Shown: piece after piece, positions 24,434 to 33,056 of the stretch
How the letters are laid out: each line of letters starts with the position of its first letter
Position numbering within the stretch: the stretch's first letter is position 1
NCBI GenBank assembly: GCA_964557845.1
Contig: CAZLBV010000240.1
Location: forward strand, 1-54,286
DNA length: 54,286 bases
Source of the DNA: CAZLBV01 sp964557845
GTDB taxonomy: Bacteria > Acidobacteriota > Aminicenantia > Aminicenantales > Aminicenantaceae
Direction of reading: 5' to 3'
Position numbers and translations under genes: made by a program
The notes under the pieces: generated by a model
Seen by the model: only the letters and a program-made list of their open reading frames with translations
Database searches by the model: none
What the model was told of the DNA's origin: nothing

Positions 24434-24467
24434 TCTGTTTTCGAACAGATAAAGACTTGACAGTCTT
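24434..24467 (+). promoter_or_regulatory. Twin palindromes around the TonB-receptor promoter
   Basis: Two perfect short inverted repeats stand side by side. TCTGTT-TTCG-AACAGA lies at 24434-24449. AAGACT-TGAC-AGTCTT lies at 24452-24467 and contains a perfect -35 box TTGACA (24457-24462). The matching -10 would be in TAATAAAT near 24479, which is weak. A repressor bound to the second palindrome would cover the -35, so it is a good operator candidate. Confidence 0.45.
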
Positions 24468-24514
24468 GATCAAAAAAGTAATAAATATTGAGAACTAAAC
24501 CAAGGAGAAACGAT

Positions 24515-27301
24515 CTGAAAAAAAATAGATTATTTATTATAATCACAGCCATAAAGATAAAAATTGCTTTTCTGCTGATAATTTTGATCATCACCCCCTT
24601 AAAAGCAAGTGGAACCGGTATAATCCAAGGTTTTGTCTATACTCAAAACCGGCAGCCTATCTTGAACGCCAACATTAATCTAACCCATGTTCAAACCAGT
24701 ACAAGCATGACGATTGACTCTGATATCGAAGGTCAATTCTTACTGGCCGGCCTTCCTCCCGGTTCCTATAAGATTTCAGTTGATTCTACTGGTTATATGA
24801 CTTTGGAGAACAAGACACTCCATTTAGAGCCTTCCCAAAATATTAATATTGAGATCATTCTTTCATCCAGGGAAACACAAAACCAATCATCAGCTAAAAT
24901 CTTATGGATGGATTACAGTAATTGTATCTACCAGACATCTCTAAATAAAGCTCAGCTTCATCACTCACCCATTGCTCATAATGTGTGGTCTTTGATCGAA
25001 AACATGGACCTTTCATCCAATACCAACCGGATCGATGTCGGCGGACTCTGGAATAATTATGCAGGGCTTTTTAGCGCCCGTGGAGGCGCTTCCTGGACCC
25101 AAAACCAATACCTTCTCAACGGAATGGATATCACCGACCCTTTTGAAACCGGAAAACCCCTTTTATTTCCGGATATATATGCTTTGGAATTTACCCAGCT
25201 GATCAATGCCGGGCATCCGCCCTCAGCTCTCTCTCCCGGAGGATATTTTAATCTGATCACACAGCGGCCATCAGACACTTTTTATGGCGGCCTTTCCGCC
25301 TTCTATATCCAGCGATCTCTGCAGAGCAGCAATATTACCGCCGCACTCCAAGAAGAAGGCTTATCTGAAAGCCATACCTTCGATTATTTAATGGACGGAA
25401 ACTTTCATATATCCGGACCTATTGTTCCCCAAAAAATTGCTTTTTTCACTTCTGTCTCCGCGTTTGACCTATCCCGTGACATTGCCGATTATAATTCGAT
25501 GGACCGGTCCACAGTCTTGTCCGGATTATTCACCTTAAATTTTAAATTACCTTCAAGCCAATTGAATCTCCTCTGGACCGGGCAAACCCTTAATTATCCT
25601 TCATTTGGGGCTAAAAGGCATATCCCGTTTACAGCTACATTGGATCGAAAGGATCAATACCACTTAATGCAAGCCATCTTCGAGACCAGACCTCATCCTC
25701 ATCATTTTGTTAAGATCGGGGCTGGGTATAACTTGGGTGACATCCATTCAGATTTTCAGGATGATCCGGGCCTTCCCTATTCCCTAAATCTGTTCGAAAA
25801 TGATTACTCAGGAGCCGCGCCACAGTCCTATAATGATCATAGAGAGACACTGAATCTAATGATCGGCGGCTTATCCCTTTTTCCAAGTATCCTTGGAACT
25901 AAACACCAACTGCAGTATGGATTTCAAGCCCGGTCCGCCGAATCAACTTCTCAAATTAATATCTACAAAAACCTTCATATCCATTATTTTAATGATGATC
26001 CATTAGCTGTCATAAAATACAATACCCCCCTGGAACGAAAGGAAAAAGGCCGCTATTTAAATTTTTACTTTCAGGACACACTGACATTAAAGAATTATTT
26101 ATCTTTTTATGTGGGCTTCAATCTGTCCAATGACAAAGCATGGTCACCCGATATCCCAGAAACATCCAATAGGATCGAATGGATGCATGTATCCCCCAGG
26201 ATAGGTATGATCATACCATTGGATCGAGCCAAAACCTCAGCCCTCAAGTTATCTGCTGCCAGATATTATTTTACTCTCCGTCTCCAATACCTAATCTATG
26301 GGAATCCCAATTCTCTGGGGGGATTGGTTTATTCGTGGGAAGACCGTAATAATGACAATATCTTTCAAGAGGATGAGAAAGGTCAGCTCATCCGCCGGGA
26401 GGGGCCCTATTTTGCTGAGATAGATCCGGACATTAAAAGGCCTTATACGGATGAGATCGCCCTTTCATTCAATCACGCTGACCAATCCGGCTGGTTCTTC
26501 ACTATCGGCGGCTTTTTCCGGTCCACCAAAAATCTCATTAATACATTAAATACAGGCGTTCCCTTATCGGTTTATATACCTGAGTATTTCATTGATCTCG
26601 GAGATGATAGGATAAAACATTCCTACGATGACCTGCTCTTTACGGTTTTTAATCAAAATCCCAACACACTCGGACAAGATTTTTTTCTTCTTACAAACGC
26701 CGACCTCGGGAATAAACCTACTTATTATTTTGGTGCAGATATAAATCTTCTTAAAAGATTTGGGGAGAAGTTCACCTTCTATTTTTCATTAAATGCCATG
26801 GAAGTAACCGGAACAACCAATCCGGGTAATACAGAGTATGAAAATGACGATGGAATCATCGGCACTCTGTATAACGACCCCAATACGCTTATCAACTCCC
26901 GGGGCAGATTGCGTTTTGACAGAGCTTATACCTGCAGGCTTGGATTTACCTATTTAGCTCCTTTTGATATCAGATTGGCGGCAGTCCTGAAATATTACGA
27001 TGGCCAACCCTTTTCACGTAAAATTATCATTTCCGGGATGAATCAAGGACCATTTTTTATCCAGGCCCACCCCCGGGGTGAAGCTAGATATGAGTTCAAC
27101 AGCACTTTTGATATCAGAATAGAAAAGATATTCAGGTTCGGATCCTCTCAATTTCACATCATTCTGGATGGATTTAATCTTTTAAACAGCAGTCTGGCAA
27201 CTCAGGAAAACGCCCTCACCGGACCTGATTACTTAATCAGAGCCGCCAATGAAATTCAATCTCCCCGAGTTTTTCGTTTAGGATTAGCCTATGAATTTTA
27301 A
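24515..27301 (+). CDS. TonB-dependent-receptor-like outer membrane protein
   Basis: An outer membrane transporter of about 930 residues. After the signal peptide (KKNRLFIIITAIKIKI, then LLIILIITPLKAS) comes a carboxypeptidase-regulatory-like beta domain (GIIQGFVYTQNRQPILNANI, about residues 35-115). Then follow a plug-like region (LLNGMDITDPF, LSPGGYFNLITQRPS) and a 22-strand-type barrel ending in the C-terminal FRLGLAYEF. No TonB box is evident. Start: a TTG at 24488 is in frame, but AAGGAG (24502-24507) points to the CTG at 24515, which would give a normal signal peptide beginning M-KKNR. It overlaps a second barrel gene by 11 bases. The substrate is unknown. Confidence 0.85.
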   Translation: MKKNRLFIIITAIKIKIAFLLIILIITPLKASGTGIIQGFVYTQNRQPILNANINLTHVQTSTSMTIDSDIEGQFLLAGLPPGSYKISVDSTGYMTLENKTLHLEPSQNINIEIILSSRETQNQSSAKILWMDYSNCIYQTSLNKAQLHHSPIAHNVWSLIENMDLSSNTNRIDVGGLWNNYAGLFSARGGASWTQNQYLLNGMDITDPFETGKPLLFPDIYALEFTQLINAGHPPSALSPGGYFNLITQRPSDTFYGGLSAFYIQRSLQSSNITAALQEEGLSESHTFDYLMDGNFHISGPIVPQKIAFFTSVSAFDLSRDIADYNSMDRSTVLSGLFTLNFKLPSSQLNLLWTGQTLNYPSFGAKRHIPFTATLDRKDQYHLMQAIFETRPHPHHFVKIGAGYNLGDIHSDFQDDPGLPYSLNLFENDYSGAAPQSYNDHRETLNLMIGGLSLFPSILGTKHQLQYGFQARSAESTSQINIYKNLHIHYFNDDPLAVIKYNTPLERKEKGRYLNFYFQDTLTLKNYLSFYVGFNLSNDKAWSPDIPETSNRIEWMHVSPRIGMIIPLDRAKTSALKLSAARYYFTLRLQYLIYGNPNSLGGLVYSWEDRNNDNIFQEDEKGQLIRREGPYFAEIDPDIKRPYTDEIALSFNHADQSGWFFTIGGFFRSTKNLINTLNTGVPLSVYIPEYFIDLGDDRIKHSYDDLLFTVFNQNPNTLGQDFFLLTNADLGNKPTYYFGADINLLKRFGEKFTFYFSLNAMEVTGTTNPGNTEYENDDGIIGTLYNDPNTLINSRGRLRFDRAYTCRLGFTYLAPFDIRLAAVLKYYDGQPFSRKIIISGMNQGPFFIQAHPRGEARYEFNSTFDIRIEKIFRFGSSQFHIILDGFNLLNSSLATQENALTGPDYLIRAANEIQSPRVFRLGLAYEF

Positions 27302-28112
27302 CCGTTTTTTTCGATCTCTCTTTATTCTGCTATTTTTATTATTGGCCAATTTTGCGATACGCTCATTTGCATATGAGATATTCATTTACCGGCCGCTTCT
27401 TCAAAAAAATCCTTTTTCGGAATCCCATAAAATCACGTTACATGGAGAATATTTTGCGCATCTTCAAAATCCAAGCACCTTTCCCAGCTACAATGACCTC
27501 AGCGGCCCTGAGGACAGATGGAATTTCGGTTTTCAAAATAAGATCTATATTCATAGAAATACCCGCTTTTTAGCCCAGCTTTATACGCATGATGACGGAG
27601 ACAAACGGACAAAGTTTGACTGGCACTTTTCGCTTCGTCAGCATATACTTGAAAATCTTGTTTTCATAATTGGACACGACAGCAATCATGATTCCGACCG
27701 GGAAAGTTTTTTAAATGGTAAAAGTTATTTTACCAACCGCAATTATTTAGGGATCGGGATACCATACGAACAAAATGGAGTTTATATTGAGCCGTTCACC
27801 TGGTTTTTCCATCATTCCAATCAGAGAGGCCACCTTGACCTTTCCGGAAATGAGCTGGTTCAGGAATACGGCATTAGAATAGGGATCCATCCGCATAAAT
27901 TCTTAACGTTGAACGGACAGATCATCTCACAATCAGAAGCCTATTTCTCTCTGGGACAGGCGCTGTTGGCTGATCTGATCCTGCGCATACATGTGACTTC
28001 CTACTTAGAGATATCTACAGGAATATCCTTATGGAAGGATATCCAAAAAAGCCGTTTAGGGAAAAAACAAAGATTCTATAAAATTCTATGGGGTATAGTC
28101 ATACCTTTTTAA
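27291..28112 (+). CDS. Outer membrane beta-barrel protein, unknown family
   Basis: A 273-residue exported protein. The signal peptide (residues 1-27, LFILLFLLLANFAIRSFA) is followed by alternating amphipathic strands rich in aromatics and His, such as HDSNHDSDRESF and WFFHHSNQRGHLDL, and a C-terminal strand ending in Phe (WGIVIPF), the usual signal for outer membrane insertion. About 10-12 strands are likely. I do not recognise the family. Lipid-modifying small barrels have similar size and His/Ser content, but no catalytic pattern is convincing. Its start lies 11 bases inside the receptor gene, so the two are cotranslated and may form a functional pair. Confidence 0.72.
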   Translation: MNFNRFFRSLFILLFLLLANFAIRSFAYEIFIYRPLLQKNPFSESHKITLHGEYFAHLQNPSTFPSYNDLSGPEDRWNFGFQNKIYIHRNTRFLAQLYTHDDGDKRTKFDWHFSLRQHILENLVFIIGHDSNHDSDRESFLNGKSYFTNRNYLGIGIPYEQNGVYIEPFTWFFHHSNQRGHLDLSGNELVQEYGIRIGIHPHKFLTLNGQIISQSEAYFSLGQALLADLILRIHVTSYLEISTGISLWKDIQKSRLGKKQRFYKILWGIVIPF

Positions 28113-28313
28113 TTTTTATGAGCAAGCCGGATTAGTAAATACAATTTTTTATAAATGAATCGTTGATTTTCTATGAACTATTTTTTATCCTGAATTGTTC
28201 TTAGATCTATTGATCTTGATCTCGATGGTGAAAAATGACATCAATATCCGTAGGGAACTCATCAAAACATGGGGAACTCCCAAACTTAACAAATAACAAC
28301 AGTAGGAGGAATC
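28113..28313 (+). other. 200-base intergenic region with direct repeat
   Basis: AT-rich gap with no gene. It holds a direct repeat GGGAACTC at 28253-28260 and again at 28272-28279 (19 bases apart), followed by AGGAGG four bases before the ATG at 28314. The repeat is placed where an activator or repressor of the downstream gene could bind. No clear promoter boxes were picked. Confidence 0.35.
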
Positions 28314-30332
28314 ATGCTTGAATCCACCGGACAAATCATTTTTTCTTTGGTGATCATAGCTACCTTTTTTGCCTTTGCTATTCCAGTTTATCGCTATATC
28401 CGAATAATCCGGGCCGGACATCCTGAGGGTCGATATGACCATTTGGGAAAACGCATCTCTCAGGCGTTATCTAAAGTTCTTTTTCAAAGATGCACCCTGA
28501 GGAGCGAGCGGGTATTTTCAGGATTTATGCACGTGTTTATTTTTTACGGAGCCCTCACTTTCGATACCATGACCGTTAACCACACTTTAGAAGGGTTCCT
28601 CCCCAATTTTTATCTTTTCGGTAATGGGGCTTTTGGAGATTTTTTCTCCTTGATCGTGAATATTTTTGCCGTTTTGGTGTTAGTGGGAGTGGCCTTTTTT
28701 GCCTTTCGACGATTTATAATCAGGCCAAAAGCTTATGCCACCACCCCACTTGATTCCGGAATCATCTATGTAGCATTAATCTTTGTTACTTTGAGTTATA
28801 TGTATTTTGAGGTTTTTTCCATAGCCCATCATCCAGGGACAGAACGCCTTTCCTTCCTGGGAGCTCCTATCGCTAGAGCGATAACCGAATCGGGAATGTC
28901 ACCAGCATCGATCAACAACCATTTTCATATTGCCTGGTGGCTTCATATTATCTTTGTGTTTGGATTTATTGCTTATGTTCCCCATTCTAAATATTTTCAT
29001 ATGTTTGCCGGTCCTTTTAACTTGGTCTTTTCTCCCAATAAACCTTTGGGAGAACTCGATGCGATAGATATAGAGAAAGCTGAGACTTTCGGAATCGAAA
29101 AAACCCTTGATTTTTCCTGGAAAGACCACTTGGATGCCTTCGCGTGTATGGAATGCGGACGATGCCAGGATGTGTGTCCGGCTTTTAACTCAGACAAACC
29201 TTTATCTCCAAAAATGATCATATTCAATCTGAGAGAACATCTTAAACAAAACACCGGTAAAATAATTAAAAATCAAAGAGAGGATCTAATTCCCTTAATG
29301 CAAGAAGTATTTACCGAAGGTGAAATCTGGACTTGCACTACCTGCGGAGCCTGTATGTATGTATGTCCGGTAGAGATCGAACATATTCGTAAAATTATCG
29401 GACTTCGGCAGGGACAGGTATTGATGGAGAGTAAATTCCCGGCAGAATTAAACAATTTCTTTAGAAACATGGAAACGAACAGCAATCCATGGGGCATTGG
29501 TTTTGCAGAACGTGCCAACTGGGCTGAAGGCTTGGATGTGAAATTGTTGAGCGAGAAACCGGATGCAGAGTACCTTTTCTGGGCGGGATGCACAGGCTCC
29601 TTCGATGAAGAAGGCAAAAAGATAGCCCGGGCTATGGTAAAGATATTACATCAAGCCGGTATAGATTTTGCGATCCTGGGAACTGAGGAAAAATGCTGCG
29701 GTGATTCTGCTAAAAGATTGGGAAACGAATATTTATTCCAAATGCAGGCCGGTGAAAACATCAACAGCTTCAAAAAATATAAGGTTAAAAAGATCATCGT
29801 GACCTGTCCTCATGGATATCATGTTTTCAAAAATGAATATCCGCATTTATTCGATATCATTCCAGGCCTGTCCTCCGAAGACAAGCAATCTTATTCTGAA
29901 ATCCAAGTGATCCATCATGTCCAATTGATCACTGACCTGATAAAAAATGGGCGACTCTCTTTGGGAAAGACTATCGACAAAAAGATGACTTATCATGACT
30001 CCTGTTATTTGGGGCGGCACAATAATATCATTGAAGAACCTCGATATATCCTGTCCCGGTTAAATCAAAAACCTCTGTCTGAAATGGCCAACAATCGTAA
30101 ACATAGTTTCTGCTGCGGAGCAGGAGGAGGTTTGATGTGGACAGAAGAGAATTTAGGGAATCGCGTAAACCACATGAGAACAGACGAAGTGATCGCCACC
30201 AATGCAGATATCGCGGTGACCTCATGCCCATTCTGTCTGACCATGATCCAGGATGGGCTTAAAGACAAAGAAAAAGAACAGATCAAAGTCAAAGATATTG
30301 CTGAGCTGGTCGCAGAAACTTTAACTGACTAA
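28314..30332 (+). CDS. HdrD-like membrane Fe-S oxidoreductase (EMO type)
   Basis: A 672-residue membrane redox protein. The N-terminal NarI/HdrE-like cytochrome-b region (about residues 1-235, five to six helices with His72, His90, His172 and His211 as heme-ligand candidates) is followed by a dicluster ferredoxin (C278/C281/C284/C288; C341/C344/C347/C351). Two CCG domains follow (CCG at 461-463 and 600-602, with C426, C498, C564, C638 and C641). Relatives accept electrons from ETF and reduce menaquinone (EMO) in anaerobic fatty- or aromatic-acid degraders, or act in sulfur and heterodisulfide metabolism. No etfAB lies in the window. The SD AGGAGG is ideal. It converges with the threonine aldolase gene. 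Confidence 0.9.
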   Translation: MLESTGQIIFSLVIIATFFAFAIPVYRYIRIIRAGHPEGRYDHLGKRISQALSKVLFQRCTLRSERVFSGFMHVFIFYGALTFDTMTVNHTLEGFLPNFYLFGNGAFGDFFSLIVNIFAVLVLVGVAFFAFRRFIIRPKAYATTPLDSGIIYVALIFVTLSYMYFEVFSIAHHPGTERLSFLGAPIARAITESGMSPASINNHFHIAWWLHIIFVFGFIAYVPHSKYFHMFAGPFNLVFSPNKPLGELDAIDIEKAETFGIEKTLDFSWKDHLDAFACMECGRCQDVCPAFNSDKPLSPKMIIFNLREHLKQNTGKIIKNQREDLIPLMQEVFTEGEIWTCTTCGACMYVCPVEIEHIRKIIGLRQGQVLMESKFPAELNNFFRNMETNSNPWGIGFAERANWAEGLDVKLLSEKPDAEYLFWAGCTGSFDEEGKKIARAMVKILHQAGIDFAILGTEEKCCGDSAKRLGNEYLFQMQAGENINSFKKYKVKKIIVTCPHGYHVFKNEYPHLFDIIPGLSSEDKQSYSEIQVIHHVQLITDLIKNGRLSLGKTIDKKMTYHDSCYLGRHNNIIEEPRYILSRLNQKPLSEMANNRKHSFCCGAGGGLMWTEENLGNRVNHMRTDEVIATNADIAVTSCPFCLTMIQDGLKDKEKEQIKVKDIAELVAETLTD

Positions 30333-30498
30333 CTCATAAGACTTGCACTGAAAATCGAAACGGCCTGGTTTATTTTCGAGTCGAAAGGTTAGGCTGAGCC
30401 GGGTACTGCCACAGCGAGGCCGCAGCCCATGAGATAATAGCTATCTACATTGAATGAGCTCTAAGACGAAATCGGAGCAGTGAGATCAGCGCACAAAT
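30333..30498. other. Convergent intergenic region with hairpins
   Basis: A 166-base gap between two convergent genes, noticeably richer in G and C than its surroundings in the middle. Short stems are visible: GCCT/AGGC enclosing TTTC-GAGTC-GAAA, and GGCTG/CAGCC enclosing a GC-rich loop. No T-tract follows either stem, so a simple terminator is not seen. It may be a terminator-like or structured-RNA element. Nothing known was recognised. Confidence 0.3.
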
Positions 30499-31530
30499 TC
30501 AAAGCAATATTGATTTCATGGCTTCCACCGCATGATCCACATTCGAATCATCTAGATCCTTATGGGTTACAAAACGAATGCCTCCCTGAGTGGCCAGGGC
30601 CAGAACCCCCAGATTCCTGAGTTTATCAAGAAGTTGAGGAATGGTCATGTCGCTTCGATCAAGATTAAATATGATTATATCGGTTTCAATTAGATCCGGA
30701 TTTAATATGACTCCCGGCAGCCGGTAGATCTCGTGGGCCAGTTTTTTTGCCCTAAGATGGTCCTCTTCTAATCTGTCTATCATTTCTGTCAAGGAGATAA
30801 TACCGGCAGCTGCCAATATTCCTGCCTGACGCATTCCTCCTCCCAAGACTTTTCGAATCCTTCGACTGTAATCGATAAAATCTTTGGATCCGGTCAATAC
30901 CGACCCGACCGGAGCCGACAATCCTTTAGAAAGGCAAAACATCAATGAATCAGCCACAGCCGCATATTCCTTCACAGGGATACCGGAGGCAATACTGGCA
31001 TTGAATATCCTCGCTCCGTCAAAATGAATCCTAATATCATTTCTATCCGCAACCTCTCTGATGGCTTTCAGATTCTCCAAGGGGACAACCGCACCCGACC
31101 AGTTATTATGCGTGTTTTCTACACAGATCAATGATGTTCTAGGGGTATGAACGCTCGCCAGCCTGATACTGTCCTGGATCAGGCCAGGATCCATGGCTCC
31201 TCTATTCGATGTAAGGGGCCTGGGATTCACCCTTGAAACAAAAGTAATACTGGTTGATTCCATGTTGTATATATGGGAACGGTATTCAACAATGATCTCT
31301 TCCAATTCATGCGTCCACGTCTTTACTGCGATACAATTACCCATGGTTCCGGATGGAACAAATAAAGCAGCCTCTTTTCCTATGATCTCAGCAGACATAG
31401 TCTCTAACTGCAGTACTGTGGGATCATCACCCAGAACATCATCTCCTACGACGGCATCCGCCATTGCCTGGCGCATTTTAACTGTAGGACGAGTCACCGT
31501 ATCGCTTCTGAAATCGGATATCTTTTCCAT
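30499..31530 (-). CDS. ltaE: Low-specificity threonine aldolase
   Basis: A 343-residue PLP enzyme that cleaves L-threonine or allo-threonine to glycine and acetaldehyde. It has the N-terminal DFRSDTVTRPTVKMRQAM and GDDPTV, the NNWSG loop, Asp171 in HFDGARIFNA for the PLP ring nitrogen, and Lys202 in CLSKGLSAPVGS as the Schiff-base residue. Cytoplasmic. The ATG is preceded by GGAGGTGAAGAC. It has its own promoter at 31558-31586, is monocistronic, and is divergent from the PASTA-rpe unit. Confidence 0.95.
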   Translation of the reverse strand: MEKISDFRSDTVTRPTVKMRQAMADAVVGDDVLGDDPTVLQLETMSAEIIGKEAALFVPSGTMGNCIAVKTWTHELEEIIVEYRSHIYNMESTSITFVSRVNPRPLTSNRGAMDPGLIQDSIRLASVHTPRTSLICVENTHNNWSGAVVPLENLKAIREVADRNDIRIHFDGARIFNASIASGIPVKEYAAVADSLMFCLSKGLSAPVGSVLTGSKDFIDYSRRIRKVLGGGMRQAGILAAAGIISLTEMIDRLEEDHLRAKKLAHEIYRLPGVILNPDLIETDIIIFNLDRSDMTIPQLLDKLRNLGVLALATQGGIRFVTHKDLDDSNVDHAVEAMKSILL

Positions 31531-31557
31531 GTCTTCACCTCCATGTTTTGTTCGTGT

Positions 31558-31586
31558 ATTATAGTGAATTCCATTCTATACAGCAA
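31558..31586 (-). promoter_or_regulatory. Promoter of the threonine aldolase gene
   Basis: On the minus strand TTGCTG (31586-31581), 17-base spacer, perfect TATAAT (31563-31558). Start expected near 31551, giving a leader of about 20 bases that carries GGAGGTG. Confidence 0.6.
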
Positions 31587-31677
31587 TCGTATGAAACTTT
31601 TTTACTGTTTACTTGGTTTACGATCTATGGTACAAATATTTTCTATTAAAGATTTCGTCTGTTCTTTATTGATGATC

Positions 31678-32388
31678 ATGAAAAAGGTATATAAATATGC
31701 GTTGCTCATACTTCTGCTTTTAAATACCTTTATAATCAGCGCGTTTTTCTCACATTGTTTTTTCTTGAAAGGAGAGATGGTCAGCGTTCCTGATCTTTTA
31801 GGGATGTCGCTGGACAAAGCTGAATCTGAGTTAGCGGCCAAGAAATTATTTGTTGTCCAAAATGGAGTGAAGCTGCATGAATATCTTGAACAAGGAAAAA
31901 TAATCAGTCAAGCCCCTCCTCCCAATACCAAGTTAAAGATCAATGAAACTGTCAAGATCGTTCTCAGTGCGGGAAAGGAACAAGTCTTCGTACCTAAGCT
32001 TGTAGGTACAAATCTTCAAGACATTAACACTATTTTGGTCGAAAATGAGCTGAAAAGAGGGAGAACTTCCCATGTTCATACACCCAAATATGCTGCCGGG
32101 AAAGTGATCGCTCAATACCCCTTGGAGAATGAGGAAGTCCCGATTGACACCAGGATCAGTCTCTTAATCAGTCAAGGTGAAAAGGAACAAAAATATTTGA
32201 TGCCGGATCTGATCGGAAAGCGAGCTTCGGAAGTAATTGCAAGTTTAAAACAGATGGGATTCAACGTTGGGGATGTTCGTTTTCAACTCTACCGCGGGCT
32301 GGAATCCGGGATTATCATCAAACAAACTCCCCCTCAAGGATTTCGTATCCAGAAAAGAAACTTGATCACTTTGGAGATAAGTAAATAA
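31678..32388 (+). CDS. Membrane-anchored triple-PASTA protein
   Basis: A 236-residue protein with one membrane helix (about 6-25) and three extracytoplasmic PASTA repeats beginning VSVPDLLGMSLDKAE, VFVPKLVGTNLQDIN and YLMPDLIGKRASEV. In PASTA kinases and PBPs these repeats sense peptidoglycan. Here there is no kinase or transpeptidase domain. The frame is open from 31543, but residues before the ATG pair at 31672/31678 look non-coding, and the helix directly follows MKKVYKY. The stop overlaps the rpe ATG by one base. A short PASTA protein ahead of rpe also occurs in some Deltaproteobacteria, by my recollection. Likely a cell-wall-associated protein. Confidence 0.85.
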   Translation: MKKVYKYALLILLLLNTFIISAFFSHCFFLKGEMVSVPDLLGMSLDKAESELAAKKLFVVQNGVKLHEYLEQGKIISQAPPPNTKLKINETVKIVLSAGKEQVFVPKLVGTNLQDINTILVENELKRGRTSHVHTPKYAAGKVIAQYPLENEEVPIDTRISLLISQGEKEQKYLMPDLIGKRASEVIASLKQMGFNVGDVRFQLYRGLESGIIIKQTPPQGFRIQKRNLITLEISK

Positions 32389-33056
32389 TGTCTCTTTTAG
32401 CTGCATCTATTTTATCCGCTGATTTCTCCAATATTGCAGATGCGGTTTTCCTGGCTGAAGATGCTGGAGCAGATATTATCCATCTTGATATCATGGACGG
32501 CCATTTTGTACCCAATCTCACTGCGGGCCCGCAACTTGTAGCCTCTATCCGAGAGAAGACGAAGCTTCCCCTTGATGTTCACCTCATGGTAGAAGAACCC
32601 GCGAAGTTCATACCTCTTTTTGCTGAGGCAGGGGCAGATTGGATATCCATCCATATTGAAGCCTCCGTACATCTTCATAAAGACCTTCAATCGATCAAGG
32701 AATTCCATAAAAAAGCCGGATTGGTTCTCAACCCAGCTACTCCTATACATCTTATGAGCGAGATCATCTATGAACTGGACTATATTCTTCTCATGTCTGT
32801 TAATCCGGGATGGGGAGGACAGTCTTTTATCGAATCATGCCATACCAAATTAAAAAATCTTGATGACTGGATCAAATCATTAAAATTAAATGTGTCGATC
32901 GAGATAGACGGCGGGGTGAAATACGATAATCTGGAAAAAATCCTCAGGGAAGGCGCAGATATCCTGGTTATCGGGTCAGAGATCTATAAGGCTAAAGATC
33001 CCCGTGACACTATTGACAGAATAAAAAAATTGATGAAAAAGATTGATAAAAAATGA
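32388..33056 (+). CDS. rpe: Ribulose-phosphate 3-epimerase
   Basis: A 222-residue TIM-barrel enzyme that interconverts ribulose-5-P and xylulose-5-P in the pentose phosphate pathway. Motifs: ASILSADFSNI at the start, HLDIMDGHFVPNLT (metal His/Asp), LDVHLMVE, MSVNPGWGGQSFI, IEIDGGVK and GSEIYK. Complete, cytoplasmic. It begins on the last base of the PASTA gene and overlaps the epimerase that follows by four bases, so all three genes form one tight unit. Confidence 0.97.
   Translation: MSLLAASILSADFSNIADAVFLAEDAGADIIHLDIMDGHFVPNLTAGPQLVASIREKTKLPLDVHLMVEEPAKFIPLFAEAGADWISIHIEASVHLHKDLQSIKEFHKKAGLVLNPATPIHLMSEIIYELDYILLMSVNPGWGGQSFIESCHTKLKNLDDWIKSLKLNVSIEIDGGVKYDNLEKILREGADILVIGSEIYKAKDPRDTIDRIKKLMKKIDKK

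Noticed and set aside
24367..24594. Minus-strand frame over the TonB-receptor start
   Set aside because: It is antisense to the signal peptide region, has no RBS, and reads as complement-derived hydrophobic sequence.
30333..30498. tRNA or known riboswitch in the convergent gap
   Set aside because: No cloverleaf, T-loop or conserved riboswitch box could be assembled by eye.
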